A stretch of DNA of 48,297 nucleotides from Streptantibioticus rubrisoli. Lineage in GTDB: Bacteria > Actinomycetota > Actinomycetes > Streptomycetales > Streptomycetaceae. Below the pieces are notes generated by a model. The model ran no database searches. It worked only from the letters and a program-made list of their open reading frames with translations, and was not told the origin of the DNA. The translations under genes were made by a program, and so were the position numbers. Positions 25,118-35,148 of this stretch are shown here, piece after piece (position 1 is the first letter of the stretch; each line of letters starts with the position of its first letter). The stretch spans positions 1-48,297 of the forward strand of contig NZ_JANFNH010000053.1 in the NCBI RefSeq assembly GCF_024436055.1, in the 5' to 3' direction.

Positions 25118-25669
25118 ACCCCGGTCCGGTGGACGACCCCCGTCGGGGGGTGGTACGGCTGGTTCGACCCGTGCGGGTCCGCTGCTTTCGCGGGTGCGGT
25201 GGGGTCGGGTGCTTTTGTGGGTGCGGTGGGGGTCGGGCCGTGCGGGTCCGGCGCCTTCGCGGGGTGCGGTGGGTTCGGGCCGTGCGGGTCCACTGCTTCG
25301 GGGGTTGCGGTGGGGTCGGGACCGCCGGGCTGCGCCGTGGGGGTGCTCGCCGTCGCGGCGGGGTGGTAGGTCCGGGCGGGATGGTAGGGCCGGTTCGGCC
25401 CGTGTGAGGCTGACGCTTTCGGCGGCTCGCCGTGTCGAGCCCACAGCTACCGGAGAGGAACCGGGGCGCCATGTTGCCGTTACCGGTGGTTCAAACTGGC
25501 TTGCGAGCATCGGCGAATGCAGCCCGCCGTGCCGACCCCACGCGCGCATCGCGACCAAGGCCCCCACAGGATGCGACTCCTCGGCCCCCACACGTCCGAC
25601 CTGCCGGTTTCACTTCCGAAGCGGGAGAATGGGGAACACCTACCGGAAGTGGAGGAGGCCGGCACTCTG
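25118..25669. other. Long intergenic region with repeats before ppk
   Basis: A 552-base gap between mshD and ppk. Its first half is dominated by G-rich imperfect tandem repeats (25163-25342, listed separately). The second half probably carries the ppk promoter; a ribosome site GGAGGAGG ends about 12 bases before the chosen ppk ATG. Short open frames here are low-complexity products of the repeats and are not believed to be genes. No clear PHO box pair was found by eye. Confidence 0.6.
25163..25342. repeat. Degenerate 42-bp G-rich tandem repeat
   Basis: Three near-complete 42-base units (25163-25204, 25232-25273, 25274-25315) share a CGTGCGGGTCC core and a TGCGGTGGG end. Two 27-base units (25205-25231 and 25316-25342) lack 15 bases of the core. 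Both unit lengths are multiples of three. G-runs on one strand make quadruplex formation possible. The role is unknown. Confidence 0.65.
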
Positions 25670-27907
25670 ATGCCCCCGCGCAACCCGTCCCCTACGGCCG
25701 ACACGCCTTCCCTGGGCTCGCTCGGAGCCCGCCGCAACCTGGGCGTACCCGACCTGGACGGCGACCCGGACGACGTTCCCGAGCTCGGCCAGGCGGGCGC
25801 CCCCGGTACCTCCACCGCGGTCAGCGCGGCGGAGGACGAGCTGCCCTCGGGCCGGTTCCTGGACCGCGAACGCAGTTGGCTGGCGTTCAACGAGCGGGTA
25901 CTGGAACTGGCGGAGGACCCCGCGACACCGTTGCTTGAACGCGCCAACTTCCTGGCGATCTTCGCCGGGAACCTGGACGAGTTCTTCATGGTCCGCGTCG
26001 CCGGACTGAAGCGGCGCATAGCCACCGGTGTGGCCACCCGTTCCGCCTCCGGGCTGCAGCCGCGCGAGGTGCTGGAGCTGATCTGGAGCCGCTCGCGCGA
26101 GCTCATGGCCCGGCACGCGGCCTGCTTCCAGACCGACATCGCGCCCGAGCTGGCCGCGCACGGCATCCACATCATCCGCTGGCACGAGCTGGCCGAGAAG
26201 GAGCAGGGCCGGTTGTTCACGCTGTTCCGGCAGCGGATCTACCCGGTGCTGACCCCCTTGGCGGTCGACCCCGCGCACCCCTTCCCGTACATCTCGGGCC
26301 TGTCGCTGAACCTGGCCGTGGTGGTGCGCAACCCGGTGAGCGGGCACCAGCACTTCGCACGGGTGAAGGTGCCGCCGCTGCTGCCCCGCTTCCTGGAGGC
26401 CGGGCCGCAGCGCTACGTCCCGCTGGAGGACGTGATCGCGGCCCATCTGGAAGAGCTGTTCCCCGGTATGGAGGTGCTGGCGCACCACATGTTCCGGGTG
26501 ACCCGCAACGAGGACCTGGAAGTCGAGGAGGACGACGCCGAGAACCTGCTCCAGGCACTGGAGAAGGAACTGATGCGGCGTCGCTTCGGACCGCCGGTAC
26601 GGCTGGAGGTCGAGGAGTCCATCGACCCGTACGTACTCGACCTGCTGGTAAGGGAGTTGAAGGTCTCCGACGCGGAGGTCTACCCGCTGCCCGGGCCGCT
26701 GGACCTGACCGGCCTGTTCGGCATCGCGGCGCTGGACCGGCCGGAGCTGAAGTACCCCAAGTTCGTCGCGGGCACCCACCGCGACCTGGCCGAGGTCGAG
26801 TCGGCCTCGCCGCCGGACATCTTCGCCGCGCTGCGCGAGCGCGACGTGCTGCTGCACCACCCGTACGACTCGTTCTCCACCTCGGTGCAGTCGTTCCTGG
26901 AGCAGGCCGCCGCCGACCCTGACGTACTGGCGATCAAGCAGACGCTCTACCGCACCTCGGAGACCTCCCCGATCGTTGACGCGCTGATAGACGCCGCGGA
27001 GTCGGGCAAGCAGGTACTGGTGCTGGTGGAGATCAAGGCGCGCTTCGACGAACAGGCCAACATCAAGTGGGCCCGCAAGCTGGAGGAGTCGGGCTGCCAT
27101 GTGGTCTACGGCCTGGTGGGGCTGAAGACGCACTGCAAGCTGTCGCTGGTGGTCCGTCAGGAAGGCGACCTACTGCGCCGCTACAGCCATGTCGGCACCG
27201 GCAACTACCACCCCAAGACGGCCAGGTTGTACGAGGACCTGGGTCTGCTGACCGCCGATCCACAGGTGGGCGCGGACCTGTCCGACCTGTTCAACCGGCT
27301 GTCCGGCTACTCGCGCCGCAACTCCTTCCGCCGCCTGCTGGTCGCCCCGCGCTCGCTGCGCGACGGGCTGATCTCCCGGATCGAGAAGGAGGCCGAGCAC
27401 CACCGCGCCGGGCGCCCGGCGTTCGTCCGGATCAAGGTCAACTCCATGGTGGACGAGGCCGTGATCGACGCGCTGTACCGGGCGTCGCGGGCGGGCGTAC
27501 CGGTCGATGTCTGGGTACGCGGTATCTGCGCCCTGCGCCCCGGAGTGCCGGGACTTTCGGAGAACATCCGGGTGCGCAGCGTCCTGGGGCGGTTCCTCGA
27601 ACACTCCCGGGTGTTCGTCTTCGGCAACGGCGGTGAGCCCGAAGTCTGGCTCGGCAGCGCCGACATGATGCACCGCAACCTGGACCGCAGGATCGAGGCG
27701 CTGGTGAAGGTCTCCGACCCGGCGCACCGCGCGGTCCTCAACCGCCTTGTGGAGACGGGCGTTTCGGACGACACGTCGTCCTGGCACCTCGGCCCGGACG
27801 GAAACTGGGTCCGGCACAGCACGGACGCCGAAGGCCGTCCGCTACGGCACGTACAGGAAATGCTCATCGACGCGCGGAGGCGCCGGCGTGGCCCAGCGAC
27901 ACCCTGA
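25670..27907 (+). CDS. ppk: Polyphosphate kinase 1
   Basis: A 745-aa enzyme that reversibly transfers phosphate between ATP and polyphosphate chains. The PPK1 layout is clear: N-domain ([18 protein letters not shown]), head domain, and two phospholipase-D-like C-domains. The autophosphorylated histidine is His507 in SHVGTGNYH, and the second conserved His668 lies in MMHRNLDRR. The first 45 residues are a non-conserved tail. The ATG at 25670 is preferred over an upstream ATG at 25517. It overlaps the CHAD gene by 20 bases and lies near pstS. In Streptomyces, ppk belongs to the PhoP regulon and affects antibiotic output. Confidence 0.95.
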   Translation: MPPRNPSPTADTPSLGSLGARRNLGVPDLDGDPDDVPELGQAGAPGTSTAVSAAEDELPSGRFLDRERSWLAFNERVLELAEDPATPLLERANFLAIFAGNLDEFFMVRVAGLKRRIATGVATRSASGLQPREVLELIWSRSRELMARHAACFQTDIAPELAAHGIHIIRWHELAEKEQGRLFTLFRQRIYPVLTPLAVDPAHPFPYISGLSLNLAVVVRNPVSGHQHFARVKVPPLLPRFLEAGPQRYVPLEDVIAAHLEELFPGMEVLAHHMFRVTRNEDLEVEEDDAENLLQALEKELMRRRFGPPVRLEVEESIDPYVLDLLVRELKVSDAEVYPLPGPLDLTGLFGIAALDRPELKYPKFVAGTHRDLAEVESASPPDIFAALRERDVLLHHPYDSFSTSVQSFLEQAAADPDVLAIKQTLYRTSETSPIVDALIDAAESGKQVLVLVEIKARFDEQANIKWARKLEESGCHVVYGLVGLKTHCKLSLVVRQEGDLLRRYSHVGTGNYHPKTARLYEDLGLLTADPQVGADLSDLFNRLSGYSRRNSFRRLLVAPRSLRDGLISRIEKEAEHHRAGRPAFVRIKVNSMVDEAVIDALYRASRAGVPVDVWVRGICALRPGVPGLSENIRVRSVLGRFLEHSRVFVFGNGGEPEVWLGSADMMHRNLDRRIEALVKVSDPAHRAVLNRLVETGVSDDTSSWHLGPDGNWVRHSTDAEGRPLRHVQEMLIDARRRRRGPATP

Positions 27908-29099
27908 CAGTGCTCCGGCCGTCATCGCCCCGGTGGCCGACCGCACGGCGGGCGAGGTGCTGGCCGGTTATCTCGGCGAGCACGCGGCCGAGTTCCTGCG
28001 CGGGCTGCGGCTGCGCGCCGACGACGAGGCGGCGGGCGCGCGTGCGCTGCGCCGCTCGTCGCGCCGGATCAGCGCGGTGCTGCTGACCTACGAGCCGTTG
28101 GTCGACCCCGGCTGGGCGCAGTCGCTCCGCTCCGAACTGCGCTGGCTGTGCGGCACGTTGGCGCGTGAGCAGCGCTACGGGGCGGACCTCGGCAGGCTGC
28201 GCACCGCGTTGCACCGGCTGGTCTCCGGCACGCCCGGCGTGGACAACGATGCCGCAGGGCCGCCCGCGGACGGCGCCCCGGAGGCGGGTGAGCCGGTGGC
28301 GGCCGGGGACGGGCCGGGGCGGCGCGGGACCGGTAGGGCGGCCACAGCGCCCGCACCCTCGGCCGAGGGTGGCGGGCGGCGGGCGGGGAGGCGCGGACGC
28401 GTACTGCCCGCGTCCTCGCACGCGCCCCCGACGGCGGAGGCCGCCGACCAGCCGCCGGGCCGCGGACCGCTGGCGGTCGGGGCGGCGCGCGCCGGGGCGC
28501 TGCTTGAGCGGCAGTTGACGCTGTCCAGGACCCGGGCGCACTCGGCCACCTTGCAGGCGTTCGGCTCGGCGCGGTTCCACGCGGTGGCCGACACCGTCGC
28601 GCTGCTCGCCTCGGACCCGCCGCTCACCGCGGCCGCCGCGGCGCCCGCCGACCAGTTGCTGCCGCCGCTCGCCGAGCACGCCTACCGGCGGCTGGCCGAG
28701 GCGGTCGAGGCGCTGCCGCTGGCGCTCACCGGTTACCCGTACAACGGGCACGCGCTGCGCGCGGCGCTGGCCGACGCGCCCGCCGACGAGCAGCAGGACC
28801 TGCCCTGGCACCAGGTGCGCGGCCTGCTGCGGGTGTGCCGGTACGCGCTGGAGCCGCTGGACGAGCCGCCCGCCGCAGTGCCGGAGGCGGCCCGGCTGTA
28901 CGGTGCCGGGCGGGCGCTGGACCGGCACCGGGACGCCGCCGCGGCCGCCGCTGCCGCCGCGTCGGCCGCCCGTACGCCGCGGATCACTCCGGCCACCGGG
29001 TACGCCCTCGGTGTGCTGCACGCAGACCAGCGGGCCGAGGTGGAGGCGGCGCGGTACGCGTTCAGCCGGATGTGGCTGGGCATCGCGCCGGTCGGGTAG
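27888..29099 (+). CDS. CHAD-domain polyphosphate-associated protein
   Basis: A 403-aa protein with the helical CHAD domain rich in conserved Arg and His ([11 protein letters not shown] near residue 48, [18 protein letters not shown]). CHAD domains bind polyphosphate and often accompany ppk. An Ala/Pro/Gly-rich low-complexity segment of about 70 residues (about 120-195) splits the domain. The GTG at 27888 has GGAGG seven bases upstream, inside the end of ppk, so the two are coupled. No membrane segment is visible. Confidence 0.88.
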   Translation: MAQRHPDSAPAVIAPVADRTAGEVLAGYLGEHAAEFLRGLRLRADDEAAGARALRRSSRRISAVLLTYEPLVDPGWAQSLRSELRWLCGTLAREQRYGADLGRLRTALHRLVSGTPGVDNDAAGPPADGAPEAGEPVAAGDGPGRRGTGRAATAPAPSAEGGGRRAGRRGRVLPASSHAPPTAEAADQPPGRGPLAVGAARAGALLERQLTLSRTRAHSATLQAFGSARFHAVADTVALLASDPPLTAAAAAPADQLLPPLAEHAYRRLAEAVEALPLALTGYPYNGHALRAALADAPADEQQDLPWHQVRGLLRVCRYALEPLDEPPAAVPEAARLYGAGRALDRHRDAAAAAAAAASAARTPRITPATGYALGVLHADQRAEVEAARYAFSRMWLGIAPVG

Positions 29100-29159
29100 C
29101 GGTCCGGCGCGCCCGCGTTCGGTCAGGTCAGTCAGCCAGCAGCAGTGTTAAGGGAGCCC

Positions 29160-29612
29160 ATGGGACAGCCCGCCACCCAGACGCCGATCCGTGCCGCGGG
29201 CGCGGTGCTGTGGCGTCGTACGCCCGTCAGCGAACTCGGGCACCGCGAACCCCTCGGCCGGATCGAGATCGCGCTGATCCACCGGCCGCGCTACGACGAC
29301 TGGTCGCATCCGAAGGGCAAGCTCAAGAGCGGTGAGGCCGTCGCCCAGGCCGCGTTGCGGGAGGTGAAGGAGGAGACGGGCATGGACTGCCTGCTCGGTC
29401 CCCAGCTGCCCGCGTCGTACTACCTGGTGAACGGGCGGCCCAAGGAGGTCCGCTACTGGGCCGCCGAGGCGGTCGGCGGCAGCTTCGTGCCCAACCGCGA
29501 GGTGGACCTGCTGGTGTGGCTGCCGCCCGCCGCCGCCCGCCGCCGGTTGACCCACGAGCGGGACCGGCCACTGGTCGACGCGCTCGTTCGCACGCTGGGC
29601 AACATCACATAA
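29160..29612 (+). CDS. NUDIX hydrolase (MutT-like)
   Basis: A 150-aa NUDIX hydrolase. The full Nudix box is present: G, five residues, E, seven residues, REVKEETG (about residues 55-77), preceded by WSHPKGKL as in the mycobacterial MutT1 and diadenosine-polyphosphate hydrolase group. Likely substrates are nucleoside di- or polyphosphates, possibly oxidised nucleotides. The ATG at 29160 has AAGGGAG only three bases upstream, which is closer than usual. It lies between the CHAD gene and the PHO box of pstS. Confidence 0.9.
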   Translation: MGQPATQTPIRAAGAVLWRRTPVSELGHREPLGRIEIALIHRPRYDDWSHPKGKLKSGEAVAQAALREVKEETGMDCLLGPQLPASYYLVNGRPKEVRYWAAEAVGGSFVPNREVDLLVWLPPAAARRRLTHERDRPLVDALVRTLGNIT

Positions 29613-29659
29613 CCGGGGCGTATCCGACTCGGGGGCCGTATGCCACACCGATGGGCGAG

Positions 29660-29699
29660 GTTCACCCCGCGTTCACCAACCCCCGTCGGCCACTTCATC
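29660..29699 (+). promoter_or_regulatory. PHO boxes (PhoP binding) upstream of pstS
   Basis: Two exact GTTCACC direct repeats at 29660-29666 and 29671-29677, 11 bases apart, continued by weaker units in the same register, the last being CTTCATC at 29693-29699. This matches the known Streptomyces PHO box architecture. PhoP phosphorylated under phosphate limitation should bind here and induce pstS, whose start is at 29768. Confidence 0.88.
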
Positions 29700-29767
29700 T
29701 GATCTGCCTACTTTCGGCCGTACCGGTGAACCTCCGTCACCGGGCTCCAGGGAAGGAACACTCGAAG

Positions 29768-30898
29768 GTGAAGCTCACTCGCAAGACCGGACTGCGCTCC
29801 TTGGCCGTCGGCGCTATCGCGGTCTCCAGCGCGTTGGTCCTGACGGCCTGCGGCTCGGACAACAACAGCGGATCCAGCAGCCCGTCCGGCGGCGCGTCCA
29901 ACGCCGCGGCCTCGATCAAGTGCGGTAGCAAGGCCAACCTGCTCGCCTCCGGCTCCACCGCCCAGAAGAACGCGATGGACGTCTGGGTCAAGAACTACAT
30001 GCAGGCGTGCTCCGGAACGCAGATCAACTACAAGCCCACCGGCTCGGGCGCGGGTGTCACCGAGTTCCTGCAGGGCAGCACCGCCTTCGCCGGTTCCGAC
30101 TCGGCGCTGAAGCCGGAGGAGATCACCAAGTCCAAGGCGGTCTGCAAGGGCGGTGAGGGCGTCGACCTGCCCATGGTCGGCGGTCCGATCGCGGTCGGCT
30201 ACAACCTGCCGGGCGTGGACAACCTGGTGCTGGACGCCCCGACGCTGGCGAAGATCTTCGACTCGAAGATCAAGACCTGGGACGACCCGGCGATCAAGAA
30301 GCTCAACCCGAACGCCAAGCTGCCGTCGACCTCGATCCAGGCGTTCCACCGCTCCGACGAGTCCGGCACCACGGACAACTTCACCAAGTACCTCAAGGGC
30401 GCCGCCCCCAGCGACTGGTCGTACAGCGGCGGCAAGGCCTGGCAGGCGCAGGGCGGCCAGTCCGCTCCGCAGTCCTCGGGCGTGGCCGCGCAGGTCAAGC
30501 AGACCAACGGCGCGATCGGCTACTTCGAGCTGTCCTACGCGACCGCCAGCAACATCCCGACGGTCAAGATCGACACCGGCGCCTCCGCCCCCGTCGCGGC
30601 CACCTCCGACGCCGCCTCCAAGGCGATCGCGGACGCCAAGATCGTCGGCACCGGCAGCGACCTGGCGCTGAAGCTCAACTACGCTACCAAGGCCGAGGGC
30701 GCCTACCCGATCACCCTGGTCACCTACGAGATCGCCTGCGACAAGGGCAACAAGCCCGACACGCTGGACGCCACCAAGGCGTTCCTGAACTACGTCGCCA
30801 GCGACGACGGCCAGAAGGGCCTGAGCAGCCAGGGCTACGCCCCGCTGCCCGCCGAGATCGCCACCAAGGTCCGCAGCACGATCTCCTCGCTTTCCTGA
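29768..30898 (+). CDS. pstS: Phosphate-binding lipoprotein PstS
   Basis: A 376-aa high-affinity phosphate receptor anchored outside the membrane. The signal peptide ends in LVLTAC with lipid-bearing Cys28, followed by a Ser/Asn-rich linker. Phosphate-contact motifs are SGSTAQ near residue 58, a GAGVTEF loop and a HRSDESGTTDNF loop. The open frame extends upstream to 29516, but the GTG at 29768 starts a good signal peptide with GGAAGGAA upstream. It is the first gene of pstSCAB and is controlled by the PHO boxes. Confidence 0.96.
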   Translation: MKLTRKTGLRSLAVGAIAVSSALVLTACGSDNNSGSSSPSGGASNAAASIKCGSKANLLASGSTAQKNAMDVWVKNYMQACSGTQINYKPTGSGAGVTEFLQGSTAFAGSDSALKPEEITKSKAVCKGGEGVDLPMVGGPIAVGYNLPGVDNLVLDAPTLAKIFDSKIKTWDDPAIKKLNPNAKLPSTSIQAFHRSDESGTTDNFTKYLKGAAPSDWSYSGGKAWQAQGGQSAPQSSGVAAQVKQTNGAIGYFELSYATASNIPTVKIDTGASAPVAATSDAASKAIADAKIVGTGSDLALKLNYATKAEGAYPITLVTYEIACDKGNKPDTLDATKAFLNYVASDDGQKGLSSQGYAPLPAEIATKVRSTISSLS

Positions 30899-30920
30899 CG
30901 TACCGACCCACCGACCGCAC

Positions 30921-30955
30921 GGCCGGTCCCGCGTGCCACACACGCGGGACCGGCC
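30921..30955 (+). terminator. Hairpin between pstS and pstC
   Basis: A perfect 15-bp stem (30921-30935 and 30941-30955) with a 5-base loop, 23 bases after the pstS stop. No T-run follows. It probably acts as a partial terminator or 3' stabiliser, giving much more pstS than pstCAB mRNA, as is usual for ABC binding-protein genes. Confidence 0.7.
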
Positions 30956-31011
30956 CCATCCGGTGCACCGCCGCCAGGGGCTGACCGCCCCGCCAGACCG
31001 GAGCCAACCCC

Positions 31012-31995
31012 ATGGACATAGTGAGCACATCCGGGGAACACCCCCCGCCGTCCCGGCAGCCCGCCGCCACCCGGCTCGGTGACCGGGTCTTCCTCGGCCT
31101 GTCACGCGGATCCGGCATCCTGCTTCTGGTGATCATGGCCGCCATCGCGGTCTTCCTCACCGTGCGGGCGATCCACGCCATCTCGCTGGACCACTCCAAC
31201 TTCTTCACCACATACGAGTGGAACGCCAGCCTCAACCCGCCGTCCTTCGGCATCGCCGTACTCGCCTACGGCACGCTGGTCAGCTCGCTGATCGCGATGC
31301 TCATCGCGGTCCCGATCTCGGTCGGCATCGCGCTGTTCATCACGCACTACGCGCCGCGCCGGCTGGCCTCGCCGCTGGCGTACCTGGTCGACCTGCTCGC
31401 CGCCGTCCCCAGCATCGTCTACGGCCTGTGGGGCGGCCTGTACCTGGTGCCGCACCTGCAGGGCCTGAACCTGTGGCTGAACGACTACCTGAGCTGGACC
31501 GGGGTCTTCCACAAGTCCGACCCGAACAGCGCGGCCCGTTCGCTGTTCACCGTCGGCATCCTGCTGGCGATCATGATCGTGCCGATCATCACCAACGTCA
31601 CCCGTGAGGTCTTCCGGCAGGTGCCGAAGGCGCACGAGGAGGCGGCGCTCGCGCTGGGCGCGACCCGCTGGGAGGTGGTGCGGATGTCCGTGCTGCCGTT
31701 CGCCCGGTCCGGCATCATCTCCGCCTCGATGCTGGGTCTGGGCCGCGCGCTGGGCGAGACCATGGCGGTGGCCACCGTGCTGTCCGCCTCGCCGGTGCTC
31801 ACCCAGCGGCTGCTCGACCCGGTCGGCGGAACGTTCGCGCAGAACATCGCCGCCAAGTTCGCCGAGGCGGACAACTTCGGGCGGGACGCGCTGATCGCCT
31901 CCGGTCTGGTGCTGTTCGTCATCACCCTGCTCGTCAACGGCGCGGCCCGGCTGATCATCGCCCGCCGCAGGGAGTACTCGGGGGCCGCCCTGTGA
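31012..31995 (+). CDS. pstC: Phosphate ABC transporter permease PstC
   Basis: A 327-aa inner-membrane permease with about six membrane helices and the conserved EAA loop EEAALALGATRWEVVRMSVL (about residues 204-223) that docks onto PstB. RALGETMAVA is a family hallmark. The ATG at 31012 has CGGAG upstream. It forms the channel with PstA, and lies 16 bases beyond the window's pstS hairpin plus spacer. Confidence 0.95.
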   Translation: MDIVSTSGEHPPPSRQPAATRLGDRVFLGLSRGSGILLLVIMAAIAVFLTVRAIHAISLDHSNFFTTYEWNASLNPPSFGIAVLAYGTLVSSLIAMLIAVPISVGIALFITHYAPRRLASPLAYLVDLLAAVPSIVYGLWGGLYLVPHLQGLNLWLNDYLSWTGVFHKSDPNSAARSLFTVGILLAIMIVPIITNVTREVFRQVPKAHEEAALALGATRWEVVRMSVLPFARSGIISASMLGLGRALGETMAVATVLSASPVLTQRLLDPVGGTFAQNIAAKFAEADNFGRDALIASGLVLFVITLLVNGAARLIIARRREYSGAAL

Positions 31996-32074
31996 GCGTC
32001 GCACGCGCGGCCGTCCAGCCGCAGATGACCACGGAAGCCGCACCTTCGCGCCGCGCGGGCGGAGAAGCGAACGA

Positions 32075-33157
32075 ATGGGGCACGAAATGAGCGAGACGCT
32101 GACCCAGGACGCGCTCCCGGCCTCGTCGCTGTCGCCGCTGGCGCACCGCCGGATACCGCGCTGGGCCCCGGCCGGGATCGCCGTTGCCGCGATCGCCCTC
32201 GGCTGCGGGGTCGGTGCGGCCGCGGGGCTCGCCAGCCATCTGCAGTGGGGCCTGATCTCGCTGCTGCTGTTCGTCGGCCTGACGTACGGGATCACCGCGG
32301 GCGTCGAGGGGCGCCGCCAGGCCAGGGACCGGGTGGCGACCAGCCTGGTGTGGGCCTGCTTCGTGGTCGCCGTGGTGCCGCTGTACTCGCTGTTGCAGAC
32401 CACCATCAGCAAGGGCGTGAAGGTACTCGACGGCAACTTCCTGACCCACTCGATGGGCGGTGTGATCACCACCCAGCCGGGCGGCGGTGTCTACCACGCG
32501 GTCATCGGCACCCTGGAGCAGGTCGGCCTGGCCTCGCTGATCGCGGTGCCGGTCGGGCTGCTGACCGCGATCTACCTGGTGGAGTACGGGCGCGGCAAGC
32601 TGGCGAAGGTCGTCACCTTCTTCGTGGACGTGATGACCGGTGTGCCGTCGATCGTGGCGGGTCTGTTCATCCTCGCCTTCTGGATCATCATCCTGGGCTT
32701 CGGCTACTCCGGCTTCGCCGGTGCGCTGGCGCTGGCGATCCTGATGATGCCGGTGGTGGTGCGCTCCACCGAGGAGATGCTCAAGCTCGTGCCGAACGAG
32801 CTGCGCGAGGCGTCGCTGGCGCTGGGCGTGCCGAAGTGGCGGACGATCCTCAAGGTCGTGCTGCCCACGTCGATCGGCGGCATCCTCACCGGCGTGATGC
32901 TGGCCGTCGCCCGTATCGCCGGTGAGACGGCGCCGGTGCTGCTGTTGGTCTTCGGTAACCAGTTGATCAACAACAACCCGTTCAGCGGTGCCCAGTCCTC
33001 GCTGCCGTACTACGTGTACGAGCAGTACACCAACGGCAACGACGCGTCGTTCGACCGGGCGTGGGCGGCGGCCCTGGTGCTGATCGCCTTCGTCATGATC
33101 CTGAACCTGGTCGCCAGGGGCATCGCCCGCTGGAAGGCCCCCAAGACCGGCCGCTGA
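32075..33157 (+). CDS. pstA: Phosphate ABC transporter permease PstA
   Basis: A 360-aa permease partner of PstC with about seven membrane segments. The EAA loop reads [20 protein letters not shown], and [10 protein letters not shown] is a PstA hallmark. The start could be the ATG at 32075 (GGAG ten bases upstream) or the ATG at 32087; the first is preferred weakly. It lies 79 bases after pstC and 28 bases before pstB. Confidence 0.94.
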   Translation: MGHEMSETLTQDALPASSLSPLAHRRIPRWAPAGIAVAAIALGCGVGAAAGLASHLQWGLISLLLFVGLTYGITAGVEGRRQARDRVATSLVWACFVVAVVPLYSLLQTTISKGVKVLDGNFLTHSMGGVITTQPGGGVYHAVIGTLEQVGLASLIAVPVGLLTAIYLVEYGRGKLAKVVTFFVDVMTGVPSIVAGLFILAFWIIILGFGYSGFAGALALAILMMPVVVRSTEEMLKLVPNELREASLALGVPKWRTILKVVLPTSIGGILTGVMLAVARIAGETAPVLLLVFGNQLINNNPFSGAQSSLPYYVYEQYTNGNDASFDRAWAAALVLIAFVMILNLVARGIARWKAPKTGR

Positions 33158-33185
33158 GCCTTACCGCAGAAGAGAAGTGATCCAC

Positions 33186-33965
33186 ATGGCCAAGCGCATC
33201 GACGTCAGCGGCCTTTCCGCCTACTACGGCAACCACCGCGCCATCGAGGACATCTCGATGACCGTGGAGCCGCGCTCCGTGACCGCCTTCATCGGCCCGT
33301 CCGGCTGCGGCAAGTCCACCTTCCTGCGCACCTTGAACCGGATGCACGAGGTCACCCCCGGCGGCCGGGTCGAGGGCAAGGTGATGCTGGACGACGAGAA
33401 CCTGTACGGCCCAGGCGTGGACCCGGTGGCGGTGCGGCGCACCGTCGGCATGGTCTTCCAGCGGCCCAATCCGTTCCCCACCATGTCGATCTACGACAAC
33501 GTGGCCGCGGGACTGCGGTTGAACGGGACGGCGCGCAGGAAGTCGGAGCTCGACGGGATCGTCGAGAAGTCGCTCAAGGGCGCCAACCTCTGGAACGAGG
33601 TCAAGGACCGGCTGAACAAGCCGGGCGCGGGGTTGTCCGGCGGTCAGCAGCAGCGGCTGTGCATCGCGCGGGCGATCGCCGTCGAGCCGCAGGTGCTGTT
33701 GATGGACGAGCCGTGCTCGGCGCTCGACCCGATCTCCACGCTGGCGATCGAGGATCTGATCGGGCAGTTGAAGGAACGGTTCACGATCGTCATCGTGACG
33801 CACAACATGCAGCAGGCGGCGCGGGTTTCGGACCGTACCGCGTTCTTCAACCTGGCGGGGGTGGGCCAGCCCGGGCGGCTCATCGAGATCGACGAGACGC
33901 AGCGGATCTTCTCCAACCCGTCCGTCCAGGCCACGGAGGACTACATCTCCGGCCGCTTCGGCTAA
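33186..33965 (+). CDS. pstB: Phosphate ABC transporter ATPase PstB
   Basis: A 259-aa cytoplasmic ATPase that energises PstCA. Walker [10 protein letters not shown] (about residues 37-45), Q-loop QRPNPFP, ABC signature LSGGQQQR, Walker B LLMDEP and H-loop THN are all intact. The ATG at 33186 is chosen over GTG 33177 because MAKRIDV matches the start I recall for Streptomyces PstB. It is the last gene of the pst operon and is followed by two strong hairpins. Confidence 0.96.
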   Translation: MAKRIDVSGLSAYYGNHRAIEDISMTVEPRSVTAFIGPSGCGKSTFLRTLNRMHEVTPGGRVEGKVMLDDENLYGPGVDPVAVRRTVGMVFQRPNPFPTMSIYDNVAAGLRLNGTARRKSELDGIVEKSLKGANLWNEVKDRLNKPGAGLSGGQQQRLCIARAIAVEPQVLLMDEPCSALDPISTLAIEDLIGQLKERFTIVIVTHNMQQAARVSDRTAFFNLAGVGQPGRLIEIDETQRIFSNPSVQATEDYISGRFG

Positions 33966-33992
33966 TCCGGCCCCCCGCTCGGGCTCCCGGTC

Positions 33993-34062
33993 TGCCTGCG
34001 GTGCTGCATGGCGGTGCCACCGCAGGCACAGGGCCCGCCCCCTTTCAAGGGGGCGGGCCCTG
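33993..34062. terminator. Double hairpin terminator between pstB and pit
   Basis: The first stem has 11 bp (33993-34003 and 34018-34028, 14-base loop). The second, immediately adjacent, has 16 bp (34029-34044 and 34047-34062) and is followed by TTT on the plus strand. The pair lies between the convergent pstB and pit genes and probably terminates both. Confidence 0.8.
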
Positions 34063-34147
34063 TTTCCGTGTGCCGGTTGTCCCCTCGGGGCTCGTCCCTT
34101 CGGGGCTCCCCCGGACCCCTTTTCAGGCGGGGCCCCGGCCGAACGGC

Positions 34148-35143
34148 TCAGCCGAAGACCAGGTCCACCAGCCCGTACATCAGGGCGGCGACGCCCGCGG
34201 CGGCCGGCATGGTGATGAACCAGCCCAGGACGATGTTCTTGGCGACGCCCCAGCGGACCGCCTTGACCCGCTTCGTCGCGCCCACGCCCATGATCGACGA
34301 GGTGATGACGTGCGTGGTCGAGATCGGCGCCTTGAAGATGTACGACGTGACGTACAGGATCACGGCGGACGTCGTCTCCGACGCGAACCCCTGCGGCGGA
34401 TCCAGTTCGATGATCTTGCGGCCGAGGGTCCGCATGATCCGCCAGCCGCCCGCGTACGTACCCAGCGACAGCATCAGCGCCGTGACGATCTTGACCCAGA
34501 TCGGGATGCCGTTGCCGGACTGCACACCGGAGATGGTGAGCGCCATCACCACGACGCCCATGGTCTTCTGCGCGTCCTGCAGGCCGTGCCCCAGCGCCAT
34601 GCCCGCCGCCGAGACGGTCTGCGCCACCCGGAAGCCGCGCTTGGCCCGGTGCGGATTGGCCCGCCGGAACATCCACATGAGCAGCAGCATCACCAGGTAG
34701 CCGACGACCAGGCCGACCGCCGGCGACAGCACCATCGGGATGATGATCTTGTCGATCACGCCCGACCAGTGCACGGTGCTGGTCCCGGCCAGCGCGGCGC
34801 CGACCAGTCCGCCGAACAGCGCGTGGCTGGAGGACGACGGCAGCCCGAAGTACCAGGTCGTGAGGTTCCAGACGATCGCCCCGGCCAGCGCGGCGAACAG
34901 GACCGCCATGCCCGCTCTGCCGCTCGGCGCCTCGATCAGCCCCTTGCTGACCGTCTGCGCCACCCCGCTGCCCAGAAAGGCACCCGCCAGGTTCATCACC
35001 GCGGCCATCGCCAGCGCCGCCTTCGGCGTCAGCGCCCGGGTGGAGATGGAGGTCGCGATCGCGTTCGCGGAGTCGTGGAAGCCGTTGGTGTACGTGAAGA
35101 AGAGCGCGACGCCGATGACGACGACGAGTGCGAAGGTGTCCAC
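34148..35143 (-). CDS. pit: Low-affinity inorganic phosphate transporter (Pit)
   Basis: A 331-aa membrane transporter of the PiT family, which moves metal-phosphate with protons. Both family signature regions are present: NGFHDSANAIATSISTRA at the N-terminus (about residues 20-37) and its inverted counterpart near the C-terminus (ISTTHVITSSIMGVG). About eight to ten membrane helices. The GTG at 35143 starts 6 bases after the DUF47 gene stop, so the two are coupled. In S. coelicolor the corresponding pair is, as I recall, pitH1 and SCO4137. Confidence 0.93.
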   Translation of the reverse strand: MDTFALVVVIGVALFFTYTNGFHDSANAIATSISTRALTPKAALAMAAVMNLAGAFLGSGVAQTVSKGLIEAPSGRAGMAVLFAALAGAIVWNLTTWYFGLPSSSSHALFGGLVGAALAGTSTVHWSGVIDKIIIPMVLSPAVGLVVGYLVMLLLMWMFRRANPHRAKRGFRVAQTVSAAGMALGHGLQDAQKTMGVVVMALTISGVQSGNGIPIWVKIVTALMLSLGTYAGGWRIMRTLGRKIIELDPPQGFASETTSAVILYVTSYIFKAPISTTHVITSSIMGVGATKRVKAVRWGVAKNIVLGWFITMPAAAGVAALMYGLVDLVFG

Positions 35144-35148
35144 CGGGG

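Noticed and set aside
25057..25472. Leftward Pro/His-rich repeat proteins before ppk (DPHGP-type units)
   Set aside because: The frame is kept open only because repeat units are multiples of three; no ribosome site, and it runs into the end of mshD.
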